A stretch of 64,000 nucleotides of DNA. Source: Caenorhabditis elegans (taxonomy: Eukaryota; Nematoda; Chromadorea; Rhabditida; Rhabditidae). Position numbers and translations under genes: made by a program. The stretch is taken from NCBI RefSeq assembly GCF_000002985.6, contig NC_003279.8, positions 4,526,001 to 4,590,000 on the forward strand, in the 5' to 3' direction. This document shows positions 1-11,831 of this stretch, piece after piece (positions within the stretch are counted from its first letter, which is position 1; every line of letters starts with the position of its first letter). The notes beneath the pieces are model-generated. The model saw only the letters and a program-made list of their open reading frames with translations, was not told the origin of the DNA and did not search any database.

Positions 1-204
1 AAATACGGAAGGCACCCCACTTAATCGTATAATTTTGATTTGAGTTCAATTCGAATTTCAGTGATTCCAGTTAAAGCATTTAAAACAGAGAGAGAGAGAG
101 TGATGTGGGAAATGGATGGGTAAAAATCAAGGGAAAGAATGACATGAAAGTAATCTTTAAAAAAAATAAAAAATAAACATGATAATTGTGTTGGTCTTTC
201 AAAG

Positions 205-206
<2 letters not shown>

Positions 207-246
<40 letters not shown>
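207..246. repeat. (AT)n microsatellite
   Basis: About 40 bp of uninterrupted AT dinucleotides lie downstream of bet-1. The rest of 1-394 is AT-rich 3' flank. It includes a short GA run near 90-101, and I see no gene in it. Confidence 0.95.
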
Positions 247-248
<2 letters not shown>

Positions 249-394
249 GCATTTGAGCATTTTGGGTCAATTGGGCTCTTATTACTGAGGATTGATTGAG
301 ATTTTTAACGAGAGAAAATAAAAGAGAAAAAACAAATAAACAAAAAAGTGAACAGAATAAAATAGGAAACAAGAAAACCGGGGCTGAAATATTA

Positions 395-3300
395 TTAATA
401 TGTATTATCAAATTCAAATGCAGCCATCATTTCCATTTGGTTTGACAACGAGACACTGCCTTCGTCTTCTTTTTGGCGGGCTCGCTTTGCCTGAAATTAT
501 TTGATTTTAAGAAAAGTTAGATATTTAAAAAATAGAAATAATTTTCTCACCTCCATCCGCATCCTCTGAATCCTGGTCTGCTCGTCTTCACCATTCTGAG
601 AAATTTGAGATTTTAAAATGGAAAAAAAGAAAATTTAAAATTAAATTACCCCGGGTTGGCTTTCCGTTGGTGATCTAATCGTAGCCGACGTTGTTGGTTG
701 CGACTGGAAAAACTTTGAAAAATTAATTTTGAGTTGTGGTGATTTTTTTTTCGTCTTTTTCTCGATATCTCTGCACTTAATTAATAACACAACCAAGTGT
801 CGATTTACACAGCTCGTGTACTCCCGCGCGGAGAAGTATACATTAATTTTTTGTAATTTTTGGCTAAATTACATGGTTTTAGATTTTTTTTTTCGTAACT
901 TACATCTAGATCGTCAATTTATTTCTTTTTATATCTTTTTTCCGATTTTTTAAAGCAAAACCGATAATTTCCGATATTTTCGGTGTTTTATTTGGATTTT
1001 TTTGATTTTTTTTTCGTTTTTTTTAATAAGAAAAACCGAAAATATTTGGTTTTTTCGATTTTTTTTTTGAACAAAACCAATAATTTTCAATTTTTCTGGG
1101 GGGTTTTTTGAACAAAACTGAAATGTTTTGTTTTTTTCGTTTTCTTCAGTAACAAAGAAATTAAATTCTCGTAAATCAAGTTCAGTCGACATCCAAAAAA
1201 GGTCGTTTTTCATCTGTAAATTCATCAATTTTTTTCTTGAAAACATGAAACTAAATTGAAAATTTGAATACTGATTACTAAAAAATTAGGAAAAATGGTG
1301 TATTAAAATTTTCAGTCATAATTTGTAGAATCTGCAAAATGCAAAAAATTAATAAACACCCAAAGAACACGAGTTCCGTGAATCGACAAAAAGTGGTTTT
1401 TGCCCCATGGCCTAGGAAAAGCAAAACCTCGGCCATCGGTTTATCCTTGATTTTTCATGTCGCATATTTTTTTAAGCTTGTCGACATTGGGCTTTCTACA
1501 GTTCCAAGCCGATTTTCGAGAAAAAAAAGAAATTTTTCACGGTACATTTTTCAGAAACTTGACTAGAATAGTCTTGAAAGAGGTATAGATTCTACCGTGA
1601 CGAATGAGCGTGGCCGAGTTTTCTTATTTCACGGCCACGTGCTAGCCTTCAGATTGATCAGAAAATTGCATGTGCCTTTAAATGGTGGCTAGCAGAGATT
1701 TTAAATGTCCAATTCAAAAATTGCATCGACCACCACAGTACCTGGGGAGGTGATGCTCCAAATGTATCTGGAAGTAGAGTATCAAGAATACTCGCTCCAC
1801 CCGTTTTCTTTGGTTTTGACGGTGGTCTCGGTGCTGCCGGAGGTCTTGATGATGTTGGTGCTGGTACTGGTGCAGGTTTTGGAGCTTCTAAAAACAAGGT
1901 TCGTTGAATTTTTTTTCGATTTCCATTTTTTTTTGTTGGAAATTTTTAAGTTTAATTTCCTGACAAAAAAACATCTGTAACCTGAAAAGCCCCTCTTTTT
2001 TTCATTTGTCCGGTGCAAGGAAGGAGGGAAATTAGAAAAAAAAGTAAAATATCAGGGAATAATATCAAATTTATTCACGAAAAATGATATTCGGCAATAA
2101 AAATCTCAAAAAAAAATCGGAAAATATTAGACGAGGGGGGATGGGGGGCATTGACAAAAATGATATATATCAAAAAAATGCGGAAAAATTTTTACATATT
2201 AAATATGAGAAATATATATATAGAAAACTCAAGAATTATTCAGCGACGACAATTTTTGTTAGTAAATTTTTCAAAAAAATTGTTATTAAACTAATTAATT
2301 TTTTTTCTGGAATTTCATTGAACACTAATGATAAAAATATATATTTTTGAAGAAAGAGAGAACACTGAAATTTAACAAAAATTTACCAGTAATTTGATGA
2401 TTTTTTTTTCAACTTTTAAAGGTGGAGTATAACTGTGAAAACAATTATAAAATTTTTCTGAACTTTTTTATTCAATTTTACAACAAAAAAAATTAAAATT
2501 GATTGGATTTTCTTTGTTTTAAAATTGCAAAACTTGATTTGTTTCAATTTTCTGACATTTTCCCGCAGAAAAAAAGTTTTTAAATGTTAAATTATCCATT
2601 TTTTAGGTAATTTTCGAAAAATTCCTGAGACAAATTAAGTTTTACACATTATAAAAAACAATTAAAACAATCATTTGTACTTTTTTTTTTGTAAAATTTG
2701 AACAAAAAAAATCATAAAAAATTTAGAAAAATTCTATAAATTTTTTAAACATTCATATAAAGATTCTACTCCAACTTTTAAAAGTTTTAAACTTGTAAGC
2801 CAATATTTTAAAACAATTTTTCGATAATGAAAACTAATTATTTTGTGGAAATGGAAGGGGATTGCCCCGGACAAATGGAATAAGAGAGACACAGACACAC
2901 ACACACACAGTTTTATGTGTATTATTGTCCTAACATAATGATAAATGCTCACGATATGAATTCGACGAGGCGGCTGCGTTGTTCTTTCCGATTGCTGATA
3001 CAGATGTGGATGATGATGCAGGTACTCGTGACATTGGTGGTTGTCCTCCCATTCCTCCCATTCGTGGTGGAGGAGCTGATGATTGATTCCATTCACGTGA
3101 TGTTGATGGTGGTTGACCTGATTTACGGGGAATACCTGAAACTGGGTTAGAATTGAAATCAGGTTTTTTTTTGGTATTTTGAGGAAAAATTAATTTTTTT
3201 GGTTTTTCGCAAATTTCAATTGTTTTGGTTCAAAAATATTCCCTGATTGTTATAGTTTTCTCAACAAATGGCAAAAACTCGGTAACTGCCACTTTTATAT

Positions 3301-6300
3301 GTCCTTGTGAGTAAAAAATATAAATTTTTTTTTGAAAAGTTTTACTATGACATTTGGACATTTTGGCACTATTAGAGTGGTTTTGGTTTTTTTCGCAAAT
3401 TTCAATTTTTTTTGTTTTTTGGTCCAAAATTAATTTTTGGAACTTTAAGGACTACTGTAGTTTCTAACTTCTCGTTGTTGTGGAATTCGCATTGATTTTT
3501 CCTAGTTTTTCTTTCGTTTTATAAAGTTGATTAAATTTTATAAATTTTTACATGCTTGCTTTTGAATAATGTTAAAATTAGGAAAAAAGAGGAAACGGAT
3601 AAAAAAATTAGGAAATATTGAAAAAAAATTCAGAAGCAACGAGGAACTACAGTACTCCTTTTAGGTGGGATTGAACTTGAAAAACTTCGCTTCTGGGTAA
3701 TAAAAAATGGTTTTCAAAAATTTCAATTCCCAACAGAGATAAATTATAATCTTTTGTGAACGTTACAGTCAAAAAAATAAGAGAATTTTGAAACAGCTCC
3801 TTTCAAATTTTTTTTTTCCAATAGAAAATGTTTCTCCTAAATTTCCCCAAAAAATGGTTCCCAAATCTTACTCGGCCTATCCTCATCATCTGAATCATCA
3901 TCACTGGACGAAGAGCTCTGTGATTCACTGCTCTCTCTCTTTCGACGTTTTCGACTATTCGACGTCTCATCATCCGAGGATTCGGACATATTGAAGTTTT
4001 TCTCTGAAGCTAGATTATTTGTTAGATATCAAGAAATTCAACAACAGAATTTCACAAACTTTTCTTTCCATTTTTGCTCTCCAACGACGACGAACCCTTT
4101 GATCCTGTTGCTCCAGAAGATGTCGGATTCGAAGACGTTTTCGGCTTCTCATCATCGCCATTTCCGTTTAATGTTGGAATTGTTTTGATAAATGCACCCA
4201 TTTCTCTCAGGCACATATCTCCAAGTGATTCGAAATCCAGTTCAACCTCACTGTCATCGAGTTGTTGTTGCATCAGCTGAAATTTTAAGAATTTTGAAAA
4301 AAAAAGTCACTGAAAGAGCAAAAATCTGGGCCCAATGTGGCATTTTTTCAAAATTGGAAAAACCTTCATGTGTCGATTTGCGTAACTTGTGTACTCCTCT
4401 AGGAGAAGGATAAGTGCGTTTCCTGACACTTTGCACGCTTTTGAAAAAAAAATTTTGTTGAGTTTTATTTGTATTTGACAAATTTAGCCAAAAAATCTAT
4501 AAACTTCTCCTCGGGGAGTACACGAGCTCCGTAAATCGACATTCTTCTAGAGCCAGTTTGGCGAGGAATTTGCAGAGAAAAAAAACCAACAGCGCTTCGT
4601 TCTCTCCGTTGAATAATCGAAATTATGGTGTTGAGTTGATTGTTGGGTAAATTATTAATCAGATTGCTCAAGTTTCGTTTTTCCTCATAAGTCAGTGCCA
4701 TCTTATTATCCTCATCATCCGAATCAAATTCGTAACCATAGAGACGTGCGGATGCTGCTTTTTTGCTTCGTCCGTTCTGAAAAAAAAAGAATTATTCTAA
4801 TTTTGTTCAAGTTGATTTTATTGGGAAATGTATTTTATTCTTTTAATATAATTTTTTCTGCTATTAACAGTGATCTTAGTTTTTTAATGGAAATTAAGAA
4901 TAAAAAACCGATTTTCCAATTTTTCCTAATGTCCCAGTTTGAGTTTCCTCCAAAATAAGAAGCCGAACCAATCAGCGTCCGTACACTTATTATTATTGGC
5001 TCAAAAATGTGCGGAGCGAATCGCTGATTGGTCGAAATTCTCATTTTGGAGGAAATTCAAACAGGGAACAAAATTGAAAAATCTCGTTTTTGAAGGTTTG
5101 ATTTTTCATTTTTTTGCGCTTTTTTGTATATTTTTTTTGAAGCAAAAATTGTTTTTTGTTGGTATTTTGGAACCAAAAAAACCACAAAAAATTACCTCGT
5201 GTACTTCAAACACTTTTTTGTTTTTTTCACAAATTTCAACTTTTGTTTTTTGGTCCCAGCTCTGATTGAGGCAGTTTTGCAACAAAAAATTGAATAGGTA
5301 GGCCATATTAATTCAATAAACACTGTATATTCTTTAGAAAATCAAAACAAACCCTCAAAGCAGCAGAAGAAGCTGAAGAACTTGAAGCATTTTGTCCAAC
5401 TTGCGTCGTGCACAAGGCTCTTGTCTCATTGATAAGCTTCTCCGGAAATGGCTCATTCGGATTATCTTCTCGTCGATTCTTCACACTCGTCAGTTTATCC
5501 TTTATCGCTTGTGCAGCGGCGAGCTCTGCTTTAAGCTTTTCCTCACGTTCTCGAATCATGCTCAACGCGTTGTTTATCTGCATTAAATCCTCCGATTTTG
5601 CACCGCTTGCTTCAAAAGTCGTCTCCTTTTTATGCTCTTTTCGAGACTCTTTCGGTTCTTTTGGAGCACTTGATTTTGCTACTTTCGGAGTTGGAGCAAT
5701 CGGAGCTGATTGAGGTGCAACTGATGAAGCACGAGAACTCGAATCACCTAGTTCAGCCCATCGTCTATCAAAAACTTCTTGAAACCTAAGACCAAAACTG
5801 TGAACCGGATCACCGACTGGATTATAAAGAAAACAATTCCTGAGCATTAAACGAACATCATGCTCGAAATCTGAAGGTTCCTTGTATGCTCCACTTTCCA
5901 TTTTTGCTTTCATTGATTTCAGATCCATTGGTTCTTTGATAATTTTATGATAATCATGGAGTCCCAGTTGTTCAGCGTCTACTGGTTCGTTGAATGGCCA
6001 AGCAAATTCCTATAATAATAGGGGTTTTTGAAAAACTTTTTATTTACATAATTTTTTTAATTGCGGAAAAATTGCTTATGAAAATTTTTTATCACGTTTT
6101 ATTAAAAGTGGAGTGGGAAAATTTTTGAAAAACTTCTAAAAATTTTGGAATTTTTTTTGTTTATTTCGAGTCAAAAAGTGGCAAAGACCCAAAAATTTTT
6201 CGCAAAATGGCATTTTTTTTTTCTTCAAAAATACGGGTCTCATAACCACCAATTGTCGAAAGTCTCAAAGTGTACGCGCCTTTAAGGTTTTTGGTTTTTA

Positions 6301-8798
6301 AAATTAAAATAGGTTTAAATTCAGAAATATTACAACAAAAAATTGCGAAAGAATGAAAAATTCAATGTTTAATTTTTCTTTTAATATCCTGTTTGAATTC
6401 CCTCTAAAATGAGAGCTTCTAAACACAAAATTTGGAAAAAAAACGTTTTAAAAGTTTTTTAAATTTAGTTTTCTAGATTTTTTAAAGATTTTATTGTATG
6501 GTTTTTTTTAGAATTTCAGAACACTTTAGAATTTTTTCTTTAAAAAAAAAATTAAAACTTAGATTCCAACACTTACCTGATATTTTTTTGTAGAAAAATC
6601 ATTGAGCAGCTTCAGACAGGGCTTCATACTTGGGAGCAATGGCTGATGAACTTCTTTTTTGACAACAGCCACCTCTCGTTTTGCTCTCAAAGGTTCCGGC
6701 TTCTCGTCATCTTCTGATTCGGCTTTTCGTTTTCCCGTCTTCTTTCCGGCCACTTTTCGTTCTGGCTGAAAATATGAATATATGATAATAAAATTTTTTA
6801 AAAAACATCACAGAAAATATCTTGGGTCCGCGATTTTTGAAACAAAATTTATTTTTGAAAAAAAAATTGAAAACAAAGTTAGTTGACAACAAAACCACAA
6901 AAACAACAGAAAATAAGAAAATTGAGCACAAAAAACACATAAATTGTCGCGGGACCCATAACAGAGGGAATTTGAACTTTAAAAGGTGGATCGCCGTCAA
7001 TTGGAATTTTATTTTGAAATACTCAAACTGGTCCTAGATACCGATGATTTTGGTGTTTTCCTTTTTTTTTGCCAACCAATTTGAATTACCGCGCTTTTGT
7101 CTCTAAACTCCTCCGTAGAACCATGCCGAACTTCGGTTTTTTTTTAAATTTCGACGCAAATTCTTCTCTTTTTTGTGTTGTTTTTCCAAATTTTAATGTA
7201 GAAAACTGTCATAAATGTTTTTTATTTTTCGTATTTCAGAAGTATTTTTAAAAATTCGTATCGAGTCAAGAAAATTATAAAAATACTTTTCAACATTTAT
7301 GACCTTTTTTGTAGATAAAAATTAGAAAAGCAACACAAAAAATAATTTGTGTCGAAATAAAAAAAAAACAAAACTGCGGCACCGTTCTATGGGCGGAGTT
7401 TAGAGACAAAAGCGCGGTAATTTGAGTGAGGGGATTTTTTCAAACTTAATGAATTTTTTCGTTTTTTTGTGGTATTTCGGAATTTGAGGCCAGTTTGAGT
7501 ATTTTAAAGTAAAATCCTCATTGCAACATTCAATCCCTCACCTTCGCGGCAACACTCGCAGACTCAGAAACCGTCGGGGCTGCTGCTGATGCTGTTGTTA
7601 CAGACGAAACTTCACTTCCAGCCTCTGACGGTGCTTCAGATGGTCCACGAGCATCATTCTTCTTGCTCGACGAAGATTTCGATCCACCGTCACTTTTTGC
7701 CGGTTTTTTCTTATTTTTTCCCCAATAAACATCCATATCATGCTCTTCGCGAGGTGCTTGTTCCAGTGACTTTTTTATCACTTCGTGCACATTTTGGGCC
7801 ATAATTGTCACGTCGTCCTCTTTCCCATTGAATGTGTAGCAGTTTTGGAAAACTGTTTCGATATCCTGAAATTAAAATTCGATTATTTTAAATGAAATTA
7901 ACGGGGGAAAATAACTGACATCAATGCATTCTTGAGCACATGTGTAATAAGTACTTTTCAGTCTATTCTCGATTGTTTTCAAGTCCATTGGTCGGGCGAC
8001 TCTCTCGTGATATAGCTGAAAACGTTTAAAATATTGATTTTTTTTTTGAATTTTTATAATTTAAAATTTAAATAGCTGTGACGAAAACGAGCGAATTTCG
8101 TCATTTAGCTAAAATTTGAAATTCAGCTCATTTTTCCATGTTTTAGCAGCTAGGATACAGTTTTTTATCGATTAATCTGTTTTAATAGAATATTTTCGCC
8201 GTTAATTCGTCGATTTTGACACATTTTAAGCGGATAGTCATCCAAATTATGCCAAACGACTTAAAAACTGTCTAAATCAATTAATTAACGCGATATAATA
8301 GACCAAAATATAAAATAAAGAATGATAATTTCTAAAAACTGTATTCCAGTTGCAGCGATATGAAAAGTTGACGAAATTTCTTATTTTAGAGGTATTTGGC
8401 TCTTTTTTCGAAATTTTTAACCGAAATTCGGTCCTTTTCGAGTATAAAAGTCTAATACAGCAAGCCCAAAAGCCTATAACTCTTACAGGAATACATAAAG
8501 CAACCGCATCGACGGGCTTCTGAAACGGCCAGACATGTTTATGTTTTCCAGCCTCTTTGAGTACTGTTGTCATAATGTAGTCCAGTTTGTTTGTGTGTCG
8601 TGTTGGCTTTCCGAATGGTGGAAGTACTCGTGGCTGTACGATTCCTTTGATTGGTTGCTGCAGAAATTTGAATATTGAGGTTTTTTTAAAATTAATTATC
8701 ATTAATAAAATTTTTAATTTGAGCTCTATCAAAATAATTACCTGTCGCGGACTTGCCCATGGTCGTTGTTGTGATTGGTCTCCGCTGCCCTCAGACAT
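395..8798 (-). CDS. bet-1: BET double-bromodomain chromatin protein
   Basis: This gene encodes a nuclear acetyl-histone reader; C. elegans BET-1 is known to maintain cell fates. Exons on the minus strand are 8742-8798, 8487-8657, 7920-8015, 7542-7865, 6577-6765, 5353-6009, 4591-4776, 4060-4276, 3872-4003, 2953-3135, 1742-1887, 650-703, 551-595 and 395-490. They join in phase to about 850 residues, close to the known length. Bromodomain 1 spans about residues 37-145 with KHVWPF and the acetyl-lysine-binding Asn of CYTFN (about 121). Bromodomain 2 spans about 262-365 with FAWPFNEPVDA and the Asn of CFLYN (about 342). The ET domain starts near 524 (MALTYEEKRNLSNLINNLP). A Ser/Asp/Lys-rich stretch (SESSDDETSNSRKRRKRE) and a Pro-rich tail follow. 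The start codon sits directly after a TTTTCAG acceptor, which suggests SL trans-splicing. The exon 7 donor is a weak GTTGGT. Introns hold several foldback repeats. Exon borders in the Pro-rich tail are the least certain part. Confidence 0.95.
798..1390. repeat. Dispersed inverted-repeat element in bet-1 intron
   Basis: The left arm near 798-836 (GTGTCGATTTACACAGCTCG and following) and the opposing sequence near 1366-1390 (CACGAGTTCCGTGAATCGAC) are imperfect inverted copies. The same arm sequence recurs at 4371-4540 and near 27909-27940, so this is a dispersed family. Confidence 0.6.
4371..4540. repeat. Inverted-repeat element in bet-1 intron 7
   Basis: The left arm at about 4371-4410 (TGTCGATTTGCGTAACTTGT, then GTACTCCTCTAGGAGAAG) is mirrored at about 4502-4540 (CTTCTCCTCGGGGAGTACAC, then GAGCTCCGTAAATCGACA). 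It belongs to the same family as 798-1390. Confidence 0.75.
4933..5066. repeat. Palindromic CCAAT-type foldback in bet-1 intron 6
   Basis: The arm at 4933-4976 (CCCAGTTTGAGTTTCCTCCA through CCAATCAGCG) is inverted at about 5022-5066 (CGCTGATTGG through TTCAAACAGGG). Related palindromes with an ACCAATCA core lie at 45815 and 51351. Confidence 0.8.
7081..7427. repeat. Foldback (MITE-like) element in bet-1 intron 4
   Basis: Terminal arms of about 45 bp are inverted. TTGAATTACCGCGCTTTTGT followed by CTCTAAACTCC sits at the left end, and GGAGTTTAGAGACAAAAGCG followed by CGGTAATTT sits at the right. The internal halves are also partly complementary around ACATTTATGAC / GTCATAAATGT. Confidence 0.8.
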
Positions 8799-9939
8799 CT
8801 GAAAATATCGATTTTTTTTATTGAAAACTTTTATTTGAATTAAAAGAAAACGCCGAATTTGCAGAATATTTTACAAAATTAATAATAAATGTTACTCAAC
8901 TAGCTTCCTATTTTGTTAAAATTCAATTAAAAATAAAATTTGAACCACGAAATTTGGAGGAAAAAACCGAAGCAGCTGTTAGCAATGACGTCAAGGAAGG
9001 CGGGAGACTCGATTTGAATTGGAGCGCGCTTGCCGTATCATTTTTTGTACTTTTAATTTGTCGGTTGCAGGAATTAGCGTTTCTAGAATACAAAGAAGTG
9101 ACTATTTTCGTATTCTTAAATTCCAAGAAATGTTATTTTCAAAGAATTAGTTGAAATCGCTAGAAGAACATGGGATTATTCTGACTAATATTTTTATTCC
9201 TGAAATATTTTAATAAAAATTGTATTTAATTAAACTTTGCAAATGGTGATTGCGGTGTTATTGATTTGATTTTTTTCAACGATAAAAATAATAAAATTTT
9301 GGGTCTTGTCACGAGGACCCATCGAAATCAGGTGTAGACGGCAATTCTAAAAAATTGCCTAATGCACCATGTTCTATCAATATTTTTTTGTCAAAAATCA
9401 GTGTAAAACTATAGGAAATCACTCGATTCGTCCGAAAAATACGTCTATTTCAGCAGAAACAATTGATAAACGGTTCAAAAGTGTGCTGAAAGTTGTCAAA
9501 TGTCGATTATTGGATAATTTTAGGCCATTTTTGAGCACTTTCTCAACTATTTCATATGAAATTAATGTTATTTTCTGACGAATCATGTGATTTTCTATAG
9601 GTTGACACTTTATCTTGATGTTCTACGAATTATCGGATAGTTCAAAATACCAATTTCGAAATTTCGGCAGAAAACCTTCGCTGTGGAATTTCAGATCGAA
9701 AGATAAAAAATGATAGATCACTCACTCCCTCTTACTGATATCGATTTTCTACATGATTTGTGATAAATTTCCAAGAAAATCATGTTACGGTCTTGAAACC
9801 CAAAAATTTGAAATCCTAGAGCTCTAAAATTTCTGGTGCGACCTCCCAACCCTTGCCCGGAGCCAATCGCAACAGGTTATCTCTCAACTTCTAATTAGCT
9901 GCAAGTTACAGTTGAAAAGCATTCAAAAATAGTGTTAGG

Positions 9940-10400
9940 TTGAAGCGGGGGCGGTCAGAGATAGAGAAACGAGACGCACATTAATCGATTCGCGTCGATT
10001 TTTGCGGAGCGCGCGCGCAGCACGCGTTTTGTATGACCATCTAGTCAGAAATGTCACCGCCGAAGAGAGAGAGAGAGGGAGAGAGAAATAGCGTAGCGGT
10101 TTGGGAGTTGATCGACACACGGTTAAGAGAAGACAGGCAGTGTGTGCGGCGGAACACGGACGGGACGACAATCACGAGATAGCAGGCAAAATGTGGAGAG
10201 AGATGGAGAAGAGAGAGAGAGAGAGAGAGCGAGAAGGAGACGGATGGATGAAGAGGTTTCGGGCATCGCATTCGAAGTGGATACACTAGAGACCTGTGGT
10301 CATAGAAGTGATGTTATGGAATGTTTGTGTGTGTGTATGGAAGAAACTGAAATTTGGACGAAGTGTGTGTGCATTGAAAGTTGCGCGGTATGCGATTAGG
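9940..10400. other. GC- and GA-rich tract upstream of bet-1
   Basis: Within the 3-kb gap between bet-1 and the Ig-domain gene (8799-11831), this stretch stands out from the AT-rich flank. It has GCGCGCGCGC around 10008-10017 and GAGA runs near 10060-10085 and 10205-10235. It may be promoter or outron sequence of bet-1. Reading frames across it lack any recognisable protein. The remaining parts, 8799-9939 and 10401-11130, show no gene. Confidence 0.35.
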
Positions 10401-11133
10401 CACGGAGCATGGTTCAGAGCTTCTCGGCAACACAAAATTCTCGGCGTATAATTAAAACGACCATAAAAGTCAAAATTCTAAAGAACAGGATTCTGAGGAC
10501 AAGTTTCTGCGTATAGATGAGTGAGGGAAAGTTAAACAGCCGCATTTTCATGTCAATTTGAATTAGAAATCGAAATATAGAAGTTGAAAATGCTTGTTAA
10601 ATTTAAAATCTATAAAAATAGTTGAAACACACCCGGAAATCTTAATTTTTTATTAAAATTCCGCTCAAATCGATCGATTTTCACATAGAAAATGTATTAT
10701 CACACGGATGATAGAGGATTAGTGTAAGCTTTCTTCGAGGAATCCAAATATATCAGTAAATAATTCGAGGGATTATATAACTCGGAAAACTACAAGTTCA
10801 ACTATTACGTGATGATGTGAAGAAAAAAACGAGCATGAGCTTTGCAAAACTTTTGACGAGAAGTATATAAATGTTTTCAAATTTTTACAGCGAGATCTCT
10901 TCTGGAATTTCGAGAGAATTAATGTCATTAGGGACAAAAATTAGATAAAGAAAGGAAAAATCGAATTTTTAGCGAAAAAATCCTCAAAAAAATCTCAAAA
11001 TCCGCAAATTCTGAGAGAAATTAGAAATTTTAAAAATAAATAAAAATGTTAATGTGAATTGCGCGTCAAACTTGATGTGAAATGTGTGAACACCGACACG
11101 TAAGAATGCACACTTTTGTAGTTTTTCGGCGCG

Positions 11134-11405
11134 CGCCGGAGACCCGAAGAACTCGGGGGATGTCCAATTGGGGGGATTACCAACTCGGGGGATTGGCCCC
11201 GCCCACAGTACCGTGGCTTGCAATACGCCCATTTCTGCAACTGCCGCACGGTTTTAAAATTATTTTTTCTTGTTAATTCTCGCTCTATTGAGAAAAATAC
11301 AGTTTTAAAACCGTGCGGCAGTTGCAGAAATGGGCGTATTGCAAGCCGTTGGTAATCCCCCCCAATTGGACATCCCCCGAGTTCTTCGGGTCTCCGCGCG
11401 CATAC
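11134..11405. repeat. Large near-perfect inverted repeat
   Basis: Arms of about 100 bp face each other around a short AT-rich centre near 11255-11300. The sequence AAAACCGTGCGGCAGTTGCA followed by GAAATGGGCG on the right is the reverse complement of CGCCCATTTCTGCAACTGCC followed by GCACGGTTTT on the left. The outer parts (GGAGACCCGAAGAACTCGGG) are also mirrored. This would extrude a long hairpin. Confidence 0.9.
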
Positions 11406-11831
11406 AAAAATTTTAAATTGTGTGGTTTTTTAGAGCAAAACTACTGTATTTAAATAACTATTTATTTTTTATAACTTGAATAATAAAAAATGTCAATTGA
11501 AAGAAAACTTACAAATATTATCCTGAAAAATGAATCGAATTTTTATTTTATATTTAGGCTCCTTCACCATTCACGATTCAAAAAAAAAAATAAATTGAAA
11601 ATCTTTTGAATTTTAAAGGCGCTAAATAAAAAATAAATGCAATATAGATTTTACGATTTTTCATTTGAGAAAGTGAGATAAAAAATCAGGAAATATCGAC
11701 TACAGTAATTGTTAAAGACGCACAATCGTTGGCACAATTTAACTATTTTTCGGTCGTGGCGAGACCGGTTACCGTACTTTTAAACAATTTTATAACTGTC
11801 GGAGAGTAGAAAAAATAAATCTGATAACATA

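Noticed and set aside
8277-8798. 173-codon minus-strand frame starting at the bet-1 ATG
   Set aside because: It reads through two bet-1 introns. Spliced exons restore bromodomain motifs, so the unspliced frame is not a separate gene.
10984-11276. Open frames across the foldback at 11.1 kb
   Set aside because: Frames on both strands coincide with the inverted-repeat arms and have no domain or splice support.
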